NCBI RefSeq assembly: GCF_017303315.1
Contig: NZ_JAFKOI010000002.1
Location: 62,001-126,000 of the forward strand
Direction of reading: 5' to 3'
From: Bacillus sp. NTK071
GTDB lineage: Bacteria; Bacillota; Bacilli; Bacillales; Guptibacillaceae
Length of the DNA stretch: 64,000 nucleotides
Below the pieces are notes generated by a model. That model had not been told where the DNA came from, did no database searches, and saw only the letters and a list, made by a program, of their open reading frames with translations. Shown here piece after piece: positions 1 through 8,697 of the stretch. The position numbers were made by a program, and so were the translations under genes. Within the stretch, counting starts at the first letter, position 1, and each line of letters begins with the position of its first letter.

Positions 1-262
1 TCTCATTTGCAATCTCATCGAGAGAAATTAGTTCATGTGTATCTAGTGCAATTTGCACCAGCATAATGGATAGAAGGGTATCTTCCTTCCTTTTTCGTTC
101 AAGCTTGGTTTGTTCTAGCATGCCATAGAACACATATAGCCTCTCTTCATCAATAATTGGAAAATCGATAAATTGAAGCAAATATGAATGGGATAGGCGA
201 GACTGCAGCATGTCCCGAACTCCAGCTATTTGTTTATATGTGGTTTCCTTTGGATTTGTCAT
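1..262 (-). CDS. hepS: Heptaprenyl diphosphate synthase component 1 (partial)
   Basis: Only the N-terminal 87 codons lie in the window; the gene runs off the left edge. HepS is the small non-catalytic subunit that pairs with HepT to make heptaprenyl diphosphate, the side-chain precursor of menaquinone-7. The translated start MTNPKETTYKQIAGVRDML and the later stretch LSIMLVQIALDTHELISLDE look like the helical HEPPP_synt_1 family. The ATG is preceded by AAGGGG, and a stop lies just upstream in frame, so the start is firm. Its position after folE and mtrB matches the B. subtilis order mtrA-mtrB-hepS (gerC locus), which supports the call more than sequence alone. Confidence 0.8.
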   Translation of the reverse strand, partial: MTNPKETTYKQIAGVRDMLQSRLSHSYLLQFIDFPIIDEERLYVFYGMLEQTKLERKRKEDTLLSIMLVQIALDTHELISLDEIANE

Positions 263-397
263 ATCCCATACCCCTTACATGTCTTCCAATTAGAAAAATT
301 CGGCTTACCATCAAACCTTAATGGAAGCCTTCATTTTTTCATATACTTTATTCCACCTCATATGATTTTCATAAAGTATAAATATGTATTTACTCAT

Positions 398-403
398 AGT
401 ATA
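398..403 (-). promoter_or_regulatory. Possible extended -10 promoter for hepS
   Basis: The minus strand reads TGCTATACT, an extended -10 (TGn plus TATACT), about 135 bases before the hepS start and just after the mtrB terminator. The -35 region is poor, so this rests on the extended -10 only. Confidence 0.35.
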
Positions 404-450
404 GCACAATAAGCCCCTTGCTAAAACGGGACTTGCTCCGTTCTTAAATC

Positions 451-480
451 AAAGAAAAGCAGGTTCATACATCCTGCTTT
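451..480 (-). terminator. mtrB terminator
   Basis: On the minus strand an 8-bp stem (AAAGCAGG / CCTGCTTT) with a 9-base loop overlaps the mtrB stop codon and is followed by a T-rich run (CTTTTCTTTG). Confidence 0.6.
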
Positions 481-700
481 ACTCTTCTGTACTTATTTCA
501 CCGTGTTCTGTTTGAATAACTGCTTTGCCTCTTACCTTAACGGCAGATGTATGTTCAGTAAATTGAGCAATCATCACTTCACCTTTATCAAGTTTCTCTG
601 AATGATGAAACCTCGTATCAGAACCACGTGTTAACCCTATGACGTTAACGCCATTCTCCAGGGCTTTAATTACAAAGAAATCATTACTTTCGCTTTTCAT
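479..700 (-). CDS. mtrB: trp RNA-binding attenuation protein TRAP (MtrB)
   Basis: A 73-residue protein nearly identical in pattern to B. subtilis TRAP, with the hallmark stretches [20 protein letters not shown] and [13 protein letters not shown] forms an 11-subunit ring that binds L-tryptophan and then wraps trp leader RNA carrying (G/U)AG repeats, causing transcription termination. An upstream in-frame GTG falls directly on the GCGGAG ribosome site, so the inner ATG, nine bases after GGAG, is taken as the start. It follows folE by 23 bases, as in the mtrAB operon of B. subtilis. No trp target operon is in this window. Confidence 0.95.
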   Translation of the reverse strand: MKSESNDFFVIKALENGVNVIGLTRGSDTRFHHSEKLDKGEVMIAQFTEHTSAVKVRGKAVIQTEHGEISTEE

Positions 701-723
701 AGTTATCACTCCGCTTAACAGAA

Positions 724-1290
724 TTAACCCTTAATTAGGCCAAGCACTTCAGCACGAGCTGCAGCATCATTTTCAAAAACGCCTCTTACAGCTGATGTCA
801 CAGTAGATGATCCAGGCTTCTTAACACCCCTCATCGTCATACACATATGCTCAGCTTCCACTACTACCATAACTCCATGAGGTTCTAGAGTTTCTACCAT
901 TGAATTAGCAATGGTGGATGTAATACGCTCTTGAAGCTGTGGTCGTTTTGTTACAGATTCTACTGCTCTTGCAAGCTTACTTAGACCAGTTACTTTACCA
1001 CCTTTAGGTATGTATGCTACATGCGCTTTTCCAAAAAAAGGAACAAGATGGTGCTCACAAGTTGAATAGAAAGGAATATCCTTAACTAGCACTAACTCTT
1101 CGTGATCTTCTCCAAAAATGGTTTGGAAATGTTCCTTAGGATCTTGATGAAGTCCCTGAAAAATCTCTTCATACATTCTAGCAACTCGTTTTGGAGTATC
1201 TAATAATCCTTCACGCTCTGGGTCTTCTCCAATTGCTTCAAGGATCATTTTAACTGCTTCTTGTATTTTATCATGATTAACTTCGTACAT
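724..1290 (-). CDS. folE: GTP cyclohydrolase I
   Basis: Converts GTP to 7,8-dihydroneopterin triphosphate, the first step of tetrahydrofolate synthesis. The 188-residue length is typical. The zinc ligands are visible: Cys78 and His81 in CEHH, and Cys150 in HMCMTMRG. The conserved GLSKLAR and RPQLQERIT segments are present. A strong GGAGGAG site lies before the ATG. It is the first gene of a two-gene unit with mtrB (mtrA in B. subtilis), downstream of the hbs terminator. Confidence 0.97.
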   Translation of the reverse strand: MYEVNHDKIQEAVKMILEAIGEDPEREGLLDTPKRVARMYEEIFQGLHQDPKEHFQTIFGEDHEELVLVKDIPFYSTCEHHLVPFFGKAHVAYIPKGGKVTGLSKLARAVESVTKRPQLQERITSTIANSMVETLEPHGVMVVVEAEHMCMTMRGVKKPGSSTVTSAVRGVFENDAAARAEVLGLIKG

Positions 1291-1354
1291 GGTTCTTACT
1301 CCTCCATTCAGGGCCTTTAATACCTATGAAGATTCTAGCATAAGGTGAAAAAGT

Positions 1355-1394
1355 TAGCAAAAAAGAAGAGCCGCAAAATGTGCGGCTCTTCTTT
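1355..1394 (-). terminator. hbs terminator
   Basis: A 14-bp perfect stem (AAAGAAGAGCCGCA and its complement) with a 5-base loop, followed on the minus strand by TTTTTT. It ends hbs transcription just before folE. Confidence 0.9.
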
Positions 1395-1408
1395 GCCCTA
1401 TGTATTTC

Positions 1409-1681
1409 TTACTTCACTGCATCCTTAAGGGCTTTACCAGGTTTAAATGCAGGAACCTTACTTGCAGCGATTTCGATCTCTTCGCCAGTTTGAGGATTAC
1501 GCCCTTTACGAGCAGAACGCTCACGGACTTCAAAGTTACCAAAACCAATTAGTTGAACTTTGTCACCCTCTTGCAAGGATTGCATAATGTTATCAAAAAC
1601 TGAGTCAACAGCTTTTGTCGCTTCTTTTTTAGAAAGCTCTGCAGATTCTGCAACAGCATTGATTAGATCTGTCTTGTTCAT
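1409..1681 (-). CDS. hbs: DNA-binding protein HU (HBsu)
   Basis: A 90-residue HU-family histone-like protein that bends DNA non-specifically and compacts the nucleoid. The DNA-binding arm [10 protein letters not shown] and the core [18 protein letters not shown] are intact, and the sequence starts [12 protein letters not shown] like HBsu. An in-frame GTG three codons upstream lies inside the GGAGGTGA ribosome site, so the ATG is chosen. The gene has its own terminator and at least one promoter, so it is probably monocistronic. Confidence 0.98.
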   Translation of the reverse strand: MNKTDLINAVAESAELSKKEATKAVDSVFDNIMQSLQEGDKVQLIGFGNFEVRERSARKGRNPQTGEEIEIAASKVPAFKPGKALKDAVK

Positions 1682-1783
1682 TCTGTTCACCTCCTCTCAA
1701 GAGAGATGGATAATTACATTCATTCACTTATTGACCAATATTTATACGTTGCAATGCACGTTTAGTACGTTTGCAAGCCCTAT

Positions 1784-1810
1784 ATTATACGAAGATGCGA
1801 AAGAATTCAA
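1784..1810 (-). promoter_or_regulatory. hbs promoter, proximal
   Basis: The minus strand has a perfect TATAAT box, with TTGAAT as a possible -35 element at a short 15-base spacing. It lies about 100 bases upstream of the hbs start. Confidence 0.5.
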
Positions 1811-1852
1811 TACGTTTGTCTTGATTTCAGCGATTTTTCAATGATTTTTTAC

Positions 1853-1882
1853 TTATTATCTGCTTAAAGTACCATTTGTAAA
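1853..1882 (-). promoter_or_regulatory. hbs promoter, distal (weak)
   Basis: TTTACA, 18 bases, then TAATAA on the minus strand. HU genes often have more than one promoter, which makes this plausible but not proven. Confidence 0.3.
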
Positions 1883-1884
1883 CG

Positions 1885-2034
1885 CTTTATGGTGCACTTT
1901 GATGAAATTAGTTTATTCAATCTACTTCCTAACAATAAACCGTTTTACATAGTTAGAGGGTGTTTCAGAGAATAGAATTATCCTCTTTCTTATTTCTAAA
2001 GAATAGTACCCAATTATCATCTACCTTTAAACCA
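1885..2034. other. Intergenic stretch with no recognised gene
   Basis: The 390-base gap between hbs and spoIVA holds the two hbs promoter candidates and the spoIVA terminator. In the remainder I see no open frame with a ribosome site, no repeat and no RNA fold that I recognise. Confidence 0.5.
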
Positions 2035-2035
2035 A

Positions 2036-2068
2036 AACAAAAAAACTGACTCCATATAGCGGAGTCAG
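2036..2068 (-). terminator. spoIVA terminator
   Basis: An 8-bp stem CTGACTCC / GGAGTCAG with a 7-base loop, followed on the minus strand by TTTTTTTG, immediately after the spoIVA stop. Confidence 0.9.
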
Positions 2069-2073
2069 CTAAG

Positions 2074-3552
2074 TTATAGTATGATCGCAATTAATCCTCC
2101 TGAACCTTCGTTAATAATGCGTTCAAGCGTTTCCTTTAATTTATAACGTGCATTTTCCGGCATTAATCCGAGCTTCGCTTGGATACCTTCCCTCACAATC
2201 GAATTCAGTGAACGTCCGAAAATATCTGAATTCCAAATTGAAAGCGGATCCTCTTCAAAGTCTTGCATAAGATAACGAACTAGCTCCTCACTTTGTTTCT
2301 CAGTGCCAATAATAGGTGCAAATTCTGACTCTACATCAACTTTAATCATATGAATGGAAGGAGCTACAGCTTTCAGTCTTACACCAAATCTTGAACCTTG
2401 TCGTATAATCTCCGGCTCATCTAGGCTCATATCTTCAATTGCAGGTGCAGCTATTCCATAACCGGTTTGCTTTACCATTCGAAGTGCCTCTGAAACATGA
2501 TCATATTCAGCCTTTGCAAAAGCAAATTCTTGCATAAGTTGAAGAAGGTGATCCTTCCCTCTAATTTCCACTCCCACGACTTCTTTTAGAATTTGATCGT
2601 ACAAATCATCTGGTGCATAGAGGTCAATTTCTGCAATTCCTTGACCCATTTCAATTCCTGCAAGTCGTGCATCCTGTATGAATTCAAACTCCTCGAATTG
2701 TCCTACGACCCGATCGACATCCCTGAGTCGTTTGATATCTTTTACAGTTTCTCTAACAGATTCTTCATAATTCTGTCTGAGCCAATGATCTTGATGAAGC
2801 ACCATTACCCAGCTAGGTAGGTTCACATTTACTTCCAATACAGGAAATTCATATAGCACTTCTCTTAGAACATTGTTGATATCATGCTCAGTCATACTTT
2901 CCACACTCAACGAGATAACCGGGATATCATATTTGTGAGACAAATCCCCTCTTAAAGCTTCTGTTTGTGGATGATGAGGATGGGCTGAGTTAACAATCAT
3001 AATAAACGGCTTGCCCACTTCTTTTAATTCCTCTACGACTCTCTCCTCTGATTCCAAATAATCATGTCGAGCAATTTCACCAATTGATCCGTCGGTTGTA
3101 ATCACAACACCAAGAGTAGAATGTTCCTGAATCACTTTTCTTGTACCGATTTCTGCTGCTTCCTGGAATGGAATTGGTTCTTCATACCACGGTGTATTAA
3201 TCATTCGTGGTCCATCTTCATCTTCGTATCCTTTTGCTCCAGGTACAGCATACCCAACGCAATCCACAAGCCTTACATTGACATCAAGTCCATCTTCAAC
3301 ATGGATTTGAACTGCATGATTTGGTACGAATTTAGGTTCAGTCGTCATAATCGTACGGCCAGCAGCACTTTGTGGAAGTTCATCTTGAGCTCTTGCTCGA
3401 TCTGAATCACTTTCCATATTAGGCAGTACGATAAGTTCCATGAACTTTTTAATAAATGTCGATTTTCCTGTTCGAACAGAACCTACTACTCCAAGGTATA
3501 TATCTCCCCCTGTACGCTCTGCGATATCTTTGAAGATATCCACTCTCTCCAC
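2074..3552 (-). CDS. spoIVA: Stage IV sporulation protein A, spore coat ATPase
   Basis: A morphogenetic ATPase that polymerises on the outer forespore membrane, recruits the coat and helps cortex assembly. At 492 residues it equals the B. subtilis protein and matches it nearly throughout. The Walker A loop GSVRTGKS (Lys30) is present, and the C-terminus ends GSGGLIAIIL, the segment that anchors to SpoVM-marked membrane. The start is a GTG seven bases after AGGAGG; the next in-frame GTG is too far in. A sigma-E-like promoter lies upstream and a strong terminator follows, so it is likely transcribed alone in the mother cell. Confidence 0.99.
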   Translation of the reverse strand: MERVDIFKDIAERTGGDIYLGVVGSVRTGKSTFIKKFMELIVLPNMESDSDRARAQDELPQSAAGRTIMTTEPKFVPNHAVQIHVEDGLDVNVRLVDCVGYAVPGAKGYEDEDGPRMINTPWYEEPIPFQEAAEIGTRKVIQEHSTLGVVITTDGSIGEIARHDYLESEERVVEELKEVGKPFIMIVNSAHPHHPQTEALRGDLSHKYDIPVISLSVESMTEHDINNVLREVLYEFPVLEVNVNLPSWVMVLHQDHWLRQNYEESVRETVKDIKRLRDVDRVVGQFEEFEFIQDARLAGIEMGQGIAEIDLYAPDDLYDQILKEVVGVEIRGKDHLLQLMQEFAFAKAEYDHVSEALRMVKQTGYGIAAPAIEDMSLDEPEIIRQGSRFGVRLKAVAPSIHMIKVDVESEFAPIIGTEKQSEELVRYLMQDFEEDPLSIWNSDIFGRSLNSIVREGIQAKLGLMPENARYKLKETLERIINEGSGGLIAIIL

Positions 3553-3626
3553 GTGATCGCCTCCTGAATTCCGTCTCGCTGGACGAAATGATTCACTCTA
3601 GACCGCAGACTTTCTTGAACACTATC

Positions 3627-3655
3627 ATTCTATGATGTTGTCCAACAAATATGAC
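3627..3655 (-). promoter_or_regulatory. Sigma-E-like promoter of spoIVA
   Basis: The minus strand reads GTCATATT, 13 bases, CATAGAAT. This is close to the sigma-E consensus from memory (-35 KMATATT, -10 CATACAAT). It lies 75-100 bases before the spoIVA start, which fits mother-cell expression. Confidence 0.65.
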
Positions 3656-3717
3656 AGTTCATAGTAAAAGGATTTGGTGTAGCAGGTAAACTTTCTGTCC
3701 TCTATTAGAAATAACCA

Positions 3718-3767
3718 TAAAAAAGTCCCTCCTCTTTTTAATAGTTGTATTGCAAAAGAGAAGGGAA
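3718..3767 (-). terminator. yphF terminator
   Basis: A 13-bp stem with one G-U pair (TCCCTTCTCTTTT against AAAAGAGGAGGGA) and a 14-base loop, then CTTTTTTATG on the minus strand. Confidence 0.8.
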
Positions 3768-3772
3768 AATAC

Positions 3773-4492
3773 CTATTTCACTAAAAAAACAGCTTTATCA
3801 TTTTCAATTGTATATGGGACAGAAGATACGGGAACATAAAACGAATTATCTGCTAATAAATCTCTAATGTCTTCTCCATTCTTATACGTGTGATCAGGGT
3901 TATTCACAATGGCTTTGTTAAGATCATCCTTGTAATCTATATGTACCTCACCATTTTGGTCAAGGAAGAATGGAAGTTGATCATTTGTGTATGGACTTGT
4001 TATAGTTGGCTCCTCATCCATACCAAGCGCATCATAATCGATAGAATACCTGTCCTTCGCCAAAACATCCTTAAATGGTGGATACTTGTGGTTACGTCTG
4101 TAATCGTTAACTTGAAGCTGAAGATCTTTTACTTTATCGACTGTCACTAAATCAATTAATCTTACAGTTGGATTTTCCTCTACATGAATCAACACATACT
4201 GAAAGACACCACCATTTTCAAAAGAGTTTCCAGGTGCCTGTTGTAAAAAAGCAGGAACAAGCTTTTTGAAGTCAACTGGATATTTTTGATAGATCGGTGT
4301 ACTTTGATCTCTTGTTTTGATAGGAAGAATGGATTTATTCTCCTGATATTGTTCTACTGACGATTGAACAGATTGAATTTGATCCGTATATGGGATTTGA
4401 TTCTCGTTTTTCTGACTTTCTGGATAAAGACAACCAGAAAGAACAGCAACAAGGCATGTCCATACTAGAATCTGCGTTACTAATCGCTTCAT
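3773..4492 (-). CDS. yphF: YphF family lipoprotein
   Basis: A predicted exported lipoprotein of 239 residues. The N-terminus has a basic start, a hydrophobic stretch and a lipobox LSGC, followed by a polar linker rich in Gln and Glu and then a globular domain. Its place between spoIVA and yphE matches B. subtilis yphF. Function is not established. The start is the second ATG, because AAGGA abuts the first ATG but lies nine bases from the second. It ends in its own terminator. Confidence 0.75.
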   Translation of the reverse strand: MKRLVTQILVWTCLVAVLSGCLYPESQKNENQIPYTDQIQSVQSSVEQYQENKSILPIKTRDQSTPIYQKYPVDFKKLVPAFLQQAPGNSFENGGVFQYVLIHVEENPTVRLIDLVTVDKVKDLQLQVNDYRRNHKYPPFKDVLAKDRYSIDYDALGMDEEPTITSPYTNDQLPFFLDQNGEVHIDYKDDLNKAIVNNPDHTYKNGEDIRDLLADNSFYVPVSSVPYTIENDKAVFLVK

Positions 4493-4523
4493 TACACTCA
4501 TTCCTTATTTAAAATTTCCGGTC

Positions 4524-4721
4524 TTAGTTAGTTGGACCTGTGAATACGACAAGTAGCATTAGTACTCCCGCAACAAACATACACATATAAGCAAATGTTG
4601 AAACAATAACACGTAAAAAGCCTTTTAATTTCGATCGGCTCAACATAATAGCCATAACGGCAATAAACATTAAACCAAGCGCCGACAGCGCTACCCACAT
4701 TTTAATTAATGCTGGTGACAT
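4524..4721 (-). CDS. yphE: DUF2768 small membrane protein (YphE)
   Basis: A 65-residue protein made mostly of two hydrophobic segments (about residues 7-27 and 38-61) joined by a short basic loop SRSKLKG. The pattern MSPALIKMWVALSALGL resembles YphE of B. subtilis, a DUF2768 member with no assigned role. The longest frame starts ten codons earlier, but GGGGGAT sits just ahead of this ATG. It lies 31 bases upstream of yphF and is probably co-transcribed with it. Confidence 0.7.
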   Translation of the reverse strand: MSPALIKMWVALSALGLMFIAVMAIMLSRSKLKGFLRVIVSTFAYMCMFVAGVLMLLVVFTGPTN

Positions 4722-4813
4722 GATAATCCCCCTAGTCTTAGTAACTTGCACTGCCCATCATTATAACAAACCTTTATATGATTTACCTATAGAGGTTTTA
4801 ACAATCCATAAGT

Positions 4814-4847
4814 AAAAAGCTGAAGAAAGGGGCTTTTCTTCAGCTTT
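4814..4847 (-). terminator. spoVIF terminator
   Basis: A 13-bp perfect stem AAAGCTGAAGAAA and its complement with a 6-base loop, then TTTTTAC on the minus strand. Confidence 0.8.
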
Positions 4848-4960
4848 GACTATATGGATTTCACTTTGAAGTGTGCTCATGCACATTGATGGTTCCTTTT
4901 TAGTATATGTTCTTACTTGAAGGCGGTATGGTTGATTAGCCTATTTTTGAAACTATTTTC

Positions 4961-5212
4961 CTATTTCTGGCTAAACAACTTAGCTATGGACGAGAGGTCA
5001 AACGGAATGTTTTTATTCACAATGGCCTTCACAATCCGGTCTTCTTTTTCCTTCGAGACGTTTACGTTCGCAACGCGTGCAACATTTGCAATTAACTTGC
5101 GCACCGTTTTTTCATCAGTAAAATCTGCGCCTTGGACCGAATTTGCCAATTTAAAGATGTCTTCCTTTTTTACGTTGGTTTTCTTTTCAATGTTATCAAA
5201 CAAATCGCTCAC
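4961..5212 (-). CDS. spoVIF: Stage VI sporulation protein F family (SpoVIF/YjcC)
   Basis: An 83-residue soluble protein of the SpoVIF family. In B. subtilis the founding member is a sigma-K-dependent protein needed for a normal coat. Typical features are the start SDLFDNIEKKTNVKKEDIF, the middle DEKTVRKLIANVARVA and the end IVNKNIPFDLSSIAKLF. It starts at a GTG after AAGGAGG. Its own terminator follows. The family call is from pattern memory; it may be a paralogue rather than the strict orthologue. Confidence 0.7.
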   Translation of the reverse strand: MSDLFDNIEKKTNVKKEDIFKLANSVQGADFTDEKTVRKLIANVARVANVNVSKEKEDRIVKAIVNKNIPFDLSSIAKLFSQK

Positions 5213-5281
5213 GCTGTTTCCTCCTTACCATTAACGTTCAACATAGTGTATGCAAGGAGGAATACTTCGTGCTTTGCCTAT

Positions 5282-6337
5282 TTACAGTTCTTTAGGATTT
5301 AATTCAAAACGATCTGCTAATAACGATGTTAAGTCTTCTGTTTCATGAGTACGAAGCCGTCCCATTAGTTGGTCAACCCCATCTTTAGCAGCTTTGTTAT
5401 TAAAGAGAACCTCAAATAAGACAGATGTAATCGGCATCTCAACGTTCTGTTCTTTAGCAAGGTAATAGGCTGCCTTTGTTGTACGAACACCTTCTACAAC
5501 CATGCCCATGTTCTCTAAAACTTCATCAAGATTGTTTCCTTTACCGAGAAGGTTCCCAGCACGCCAGTTACGACTATGTACACTAGTGCAAGTAACAACT
5601 AGATCACCTATTCCAGTAAGCCCCATAAACGTTAATGGATTTGCGCCCATAGCTGTTCCAAGTCTTGCAATTTCTGCTAGTCCTCTCGTAATGAGAGCTG
5701 CTTTTGCATTATCTCCATAACCAAGGCCATCAGATAAGCCTGCTCCTAAAGCAATGATGTTCTTCAGAGCTCCACCGAGTTCTACTCCGATAATGTCATG
5801 GTTTGTATATACACGGAAATTAGAGTTCATGAAAAGATCCTGAACAAACTCAGCTTCTTCGATTGTTTTAGAAGAAACAGTTACTGTAGTTGGATGACGA
5901 AGACTCACTTCCTCTGCGTGACTAGGACCTGATAACACAACTACCGCTTTACGAAGAGCTTCAGGAATTTCTTCCTCAATTACTTCAGAAATACGTTTAG
6001 ATGTGTCGGGCTCAATTCCTTTACTTGCATGAATGATTGTGACAGGCTTCTTCAAATAATTCTTAAGCTCTGGTAATACTTCTCGAAGTGCCTTCGTTGG
6101 AGTAACGAGTAAAATCGCTTCTGAATCCTTCACACTTTCCTCAAGTGAACTCGTCGCTTTAATTCGATCAGATAGTGTAATACCGGGCAAATACTTTTCA
6201 TTTGAATGCTTCTCATTCACTTCTTCAGCAAGATCTTCTCTTCTTGCCCAAAGTTTAACCTCATGATTGTTGTCTGCTAGTACGATTGCAAGAGCCGTTC
6301 CCCAGCTACCTGCGCCTACTACTGATATAGTCGCCAT
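5282..6337 (-). CDS. gpsA: Glycerol-3-phosphate dehydrogenase [NAD(P)+]
   Basis: Reduces dihydroxyacetone phosphate to sn-glycerol 3-phosphate for phospholipid and teichoic acid synthesis. The N-terminal Rossmann motif [10 protein letters not shown] (about residues 8-17) and the catalytic-domain segment [17 protein letters not shown], which contains the active-site lysine, are intact. The 351-residue length is normal. GGGAGG precedes the ATG. It lies 12 bases after plsY, so product and acyltransferase are made together. Confidence 0.97.
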   Translation of the reverse strand: MATISVVGAGSWGTALAIVLADNNHEVKLWARREDLAEEVNEKHSNEKYLPGITLSDRIKATSSLEESVKDSEAILLVTPTKALREVLPELKNYLKKPVTIIHASKGIEPDTSKRISEVIEEEIPEALRKAVVVLSGPSHAEEVSLRHPTTVTVSSKTIEEAEFVQDLFMNSNFRVYTNHDIIGVELGGALKNIIALGAGLSDGLGYGDNAKAALITRGLAEIARLGTAMGANPLTFMGLTGIGDLVVTCTSVHSRNWRAGNLLGKGNNLDEVLENMGMVVEGVRTTKAAYYLAKEQNVEMPITSVLFEVLFNNKAAKDGVDQLMGRLRTHETEDLTSLLADRFELNPKEL

Positions 6338-6349
6338 TGAACTTCCTCC

Positions 6350-6949
6350 CTACTGCTCGACCTTTTGACCGAGCTTGCTTTCAGTTCCAGAAACCAAACG
6401 TTTCACATTTGTACGATGTCTCCATACAGAAACAACCGCTAGCATCGTCCCTAACCAAATATATGAAGTTGGATATCCGCCTAGCAAGAAGATAAATGCA
6501 GGAGTTAACACTACAAAAATCAACGAACCGAGTGATACAAACCTGGTAATAAAAATAGAAAGAATTGCGATAATACCTGCATATAAAGATGGAAGAAAAG
6601 CAAGGGTGGCAAATACCCCTATAGTTGTTGCCACACCTTTCCCACCTCTAAATCCAAAGAAAACAGGCCAATTATGACCAATGATTGCACTTATTCCGGC
6701 AAGGAAAGGGACAATCGGTTCACTAGAGAACCAATACCCTAACCAGACGGCAAGTATGCCTTTCACTACATCTAGAATTAGAACTGCGATAGCAGGACCT
6801 GTTCCTAAAACCCTAAGTGTGTTTGTCGCTCCTGCATTACCGCTTCCATGATCTCGTATATCTATTTTCTTAACTATGCGAGCAATTAAATAACTAAAGC
6901 TAACCGAACCAAGCAGGTAAGCTGCAATGCAAATCAGGATCGTGATCAT
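6350..6949 (-). CDS. plsY: Glycerol-3-phosphate acyltransferase PlsY
   Basis: Integral membrane enzyme that transfers an acyl group from acyl-phosphate to glycerol 3-phosphate, giving lysophosphatidic acid. The 199 residues form about five transmembrane segments with the family loops GSGNAGATN (residues 36-44) and GFRGGKGVAT. It sits directly before gpsA, which makes its substrate. In B. subtilis plsY (yneS) lies elsewhere, so this is a local rearrangement of functional sense. Confidence 0.96.
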   Translation of the reverse strand: MITILICIAAYLLGSVSFSYLIARIVKKIDIRDHGSGNAGATNTLRVLGTGPAIAVLILDVVKGILAVWLGYWFSSEPIVPFLAGISAIIGHNWPVFFGFRGGKGVATTIGVFATLAFLPSLYAGIIAILSIFITRFVSLGSLIFVVLTPAFIFLLGGYPTSYIWLGTMLAVVSVWRHRTNVKRLVSGTESKLGQKVEQ

Positions 6950-7001
6950 GTCATTTCCCCCTTCGTATTAGCATGACTCCCCTGTATAAAAGAAAGAGAA
7001 A

Positions 7002-8315
7002 CTATTCGCTTTTTCTTCGAGCAAAAATGCGAAGTGGAGTACCCTGGAAACCAAACGTTTCACGAATACGATTTTCTAAGAAGCGACGGTAAGAGAAATG
7101 CATTAGTTCTGGATCGTTTACAAAGAGAACGATCGTTGGTGGCTTAACTGCAACTTGTGTCGCGTAGTTAATCTTCAATCGCTTACCATTATCAGTTGGT
7201 GTAGGGTTCATTGCTACTGAATCCATAATTAATTCATTAAGAATGTTAGTCTTCACGCGAAGAGCATGATTCTCGGCAACAGTATTCACAACAGGTAATA
7301 GCGTATGAAGACGTTGCTTTGTTTTAGCAGATAAGAAAACAATTGGTGCATAACTAAGGAATAAGAAGTGATCGCGAATCTTCTGTTCAAAGACGCGCAT
7401 TGTCTTATCATCTTTTTCAACAGCATCCCACTTGTTGACCACGATAACGACAGCTTTCCCCGCTTCATGTGCATAACCTGCCACTTTCTTATCTTGTTCA
7501 ATAATACCTTCTTCACCATCTATGACGACCAATACTACGTCGGAACGTTCAATTCCTCTCATCGCTCGGAGTACACTGTACTTCTCAGTCGTTTCATAGA
7601 TTTTTCCGCGCTTCCTCATTCCTGCGGTATCAATGATAACGTAATCTTGTCCATCTCTTGTAAACATTGAGTCAATTGCATCTCTAGTCGTTCCTGCAAT
7701 GTCACTAACAATAACTCTTTCTTCTCCTAGAATGGTATTAACAAGAGAAGATTTTCCAACGTTAGGACGACCTATTAGCGAGAATTTAATAGTACCTTCA
7801 TCATATTCTTCTTCATTCTCTTCAGGGAAAGATTTAAATACCTCATCTAAAAGGTCACCAAGCCCAAGTCCATGTGAGCCTGAAATACCATAAGGAGTAC
7901 CGAAACCTAGTGAATAGAAATCATAAACGAGCGTTTGTTGTTCAGGATTATCAACTTTATTAACTGCGAGAACAACAGGTTTGTTAGAACGATAAAGAAT
8001 CTTTGCCACTTCTTCATCTGCGTTGGATATACCATCACGGCCATTCACCATAAAGATAATAACATCAGCTTCATCAATTGCTATTTCAGCTTGATAACGA
8101 ATCTGAGAAAGAAATGGTTCGTCACCTATCTCAATACCACCTGTATCTATGATATTAAATTCGCGGTTTAACCATTCACCGGTACTATAAATACGATCTC
8201 TTGTTACTCCTGGAGTATCTTCTACAATAGAGACTCTTTCTCCTACTATACGATTAAAAATGGTCGATTTCCCAACATTTGGTCGACCTACTATTGCGAC
8301 AACTGGTTTTGTCAT
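7002..8315 (-). CDS. der: Ribosome biogenesis GTPase Der (EngA)
   Basis: Essential GTPase with two tandem G domains that acts in 50S assembly. P-loops are GRPNVGKST at residues 10-18 and GRPNVGKSS at 182-190. NKVD (119-122) and NKWD mark the guanine-specificity loops, and a KH-like C-terminal domain ends the 437-residue protein. The ATG follows AAAGGG. It is first in the der-plsY-gpsA run, downstream of a terminator, so a promoter probably lies in the gap just before it. Confidence 0.98.
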   Translation of the reverse strand: MTKPVVAIVGRPNVGKSTIFNRIVGERVSIVEDTPGVTRDRIYSTGEWLNREFNIIDTGGIEIGDEPFLSQIRYQAEIAIDEADVIIFMVNGRDGISNADEEVAKILYRSNKPVVLAVNKVDNPEQQTLVYDFYSLGFGTPYGISGSHGLGLGDLLDEVFKSFPEENEEEYDEGTIKFSLIGRPNVGKSSLVNTILGEERVIVSDIAGTTRDAIDSMFTRDGQDYVIIDTAGMRKRGKIYETTEKYSVLRAMRGIERSDVVLVVIDGEEGIIEQDKKVAGYAHEAGKAVVIVVNKWDAVEKDDKTMRVFEQKIRDHFLFLSYAPIVFLSAKTKQRLHTLLPVVNTVAENHALRVKTNILNELIMDSVAMNPTPTDNGKRLKINYATQVAVKPPTIVLFVNDPELMHFSYRRFLENRIRETFGFQGTPLRIFARRKSE

Positions 8316-8394
8316 TAATGTGCACGCCCTTTCTAAAAAACTATCTAAGCTTAACTCCAGAAAGTCGTGGACAAACTTTCCAACAGTTCATTGT

Positions 8395-8420
8395 AAAAAA
8401 CCCTCCTCTATAAGAAGGGT
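8395..8420 (-). terminator. Terminator after the YIEGIA capping-subunit gene
   Basis: Minus-strand stem ACCCTTC / GGAGGGT (one G-U pair) with a 7-base loop, followed by TTTTTTAC. Confidence 0.75.
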
Positions 8421-8511
8421 ATAGTCTTTGATAGCTTTTATATCTTATCAAAAAAGCAACCAATGAACAACAGAGGAAAATGAATCTTCCTGCAGTGGTT
8501 CTTTTTCCCAG

Positions 8512-8697
8512 CTAATGTTTTACGATAATATACACATCATTACTTAATTTATGTGCAATTCCATCTAATATAGCTTCAAGATCAGCTGCTACTTGATCCA
8601 TTTCATCTTTTGTTTCACACACAAACACGTTTGCACCTACAGGCACTTTACTCGCTGAAAGAGTTACAGCCGCTAGAATCAACTTCTCTAGAATCAC
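8512..8697 (-). CDS. Predicted capping complex subunit for YIEGIA
   Basis: A 61-residue protein whose ending ILDGIAHKLSNDVYIIVKH and opening ILEKLILAAVT match what I recall as the small partner annotated as capping complex subunit for YIEGIA. It starts at a GTG that overlaps the stop of the YIEGIA gene by four bases (GTGA), indicating translational coupling. No enzyme motif is visible. Its role is unknown; the name describes a predicted association with the neighbouring membrane protein, not a tested function. Confidence 0.65.
   Translation of the reverse strand: MILEKLILAAVTLSASKVPVGANVFVCETKDEMDQVAADLEAILDGIAHKLSNDVYIIVKH

Noticed and set aside
1866-1890. Possible cre site (TGTAAACGCTTTAT) upstream of hbs
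   Set aside because: Only 12 of 14 positions fit and the end lacks the CA; it coincides with the distal promoter -35. Not strong enough to list.
4917-5234. Long plus-strand frame opposite spoVIF
   Set aside because: It is the antisense of a well-supported coding gene, lacks a ribosome site and has no sensible protein pattern.
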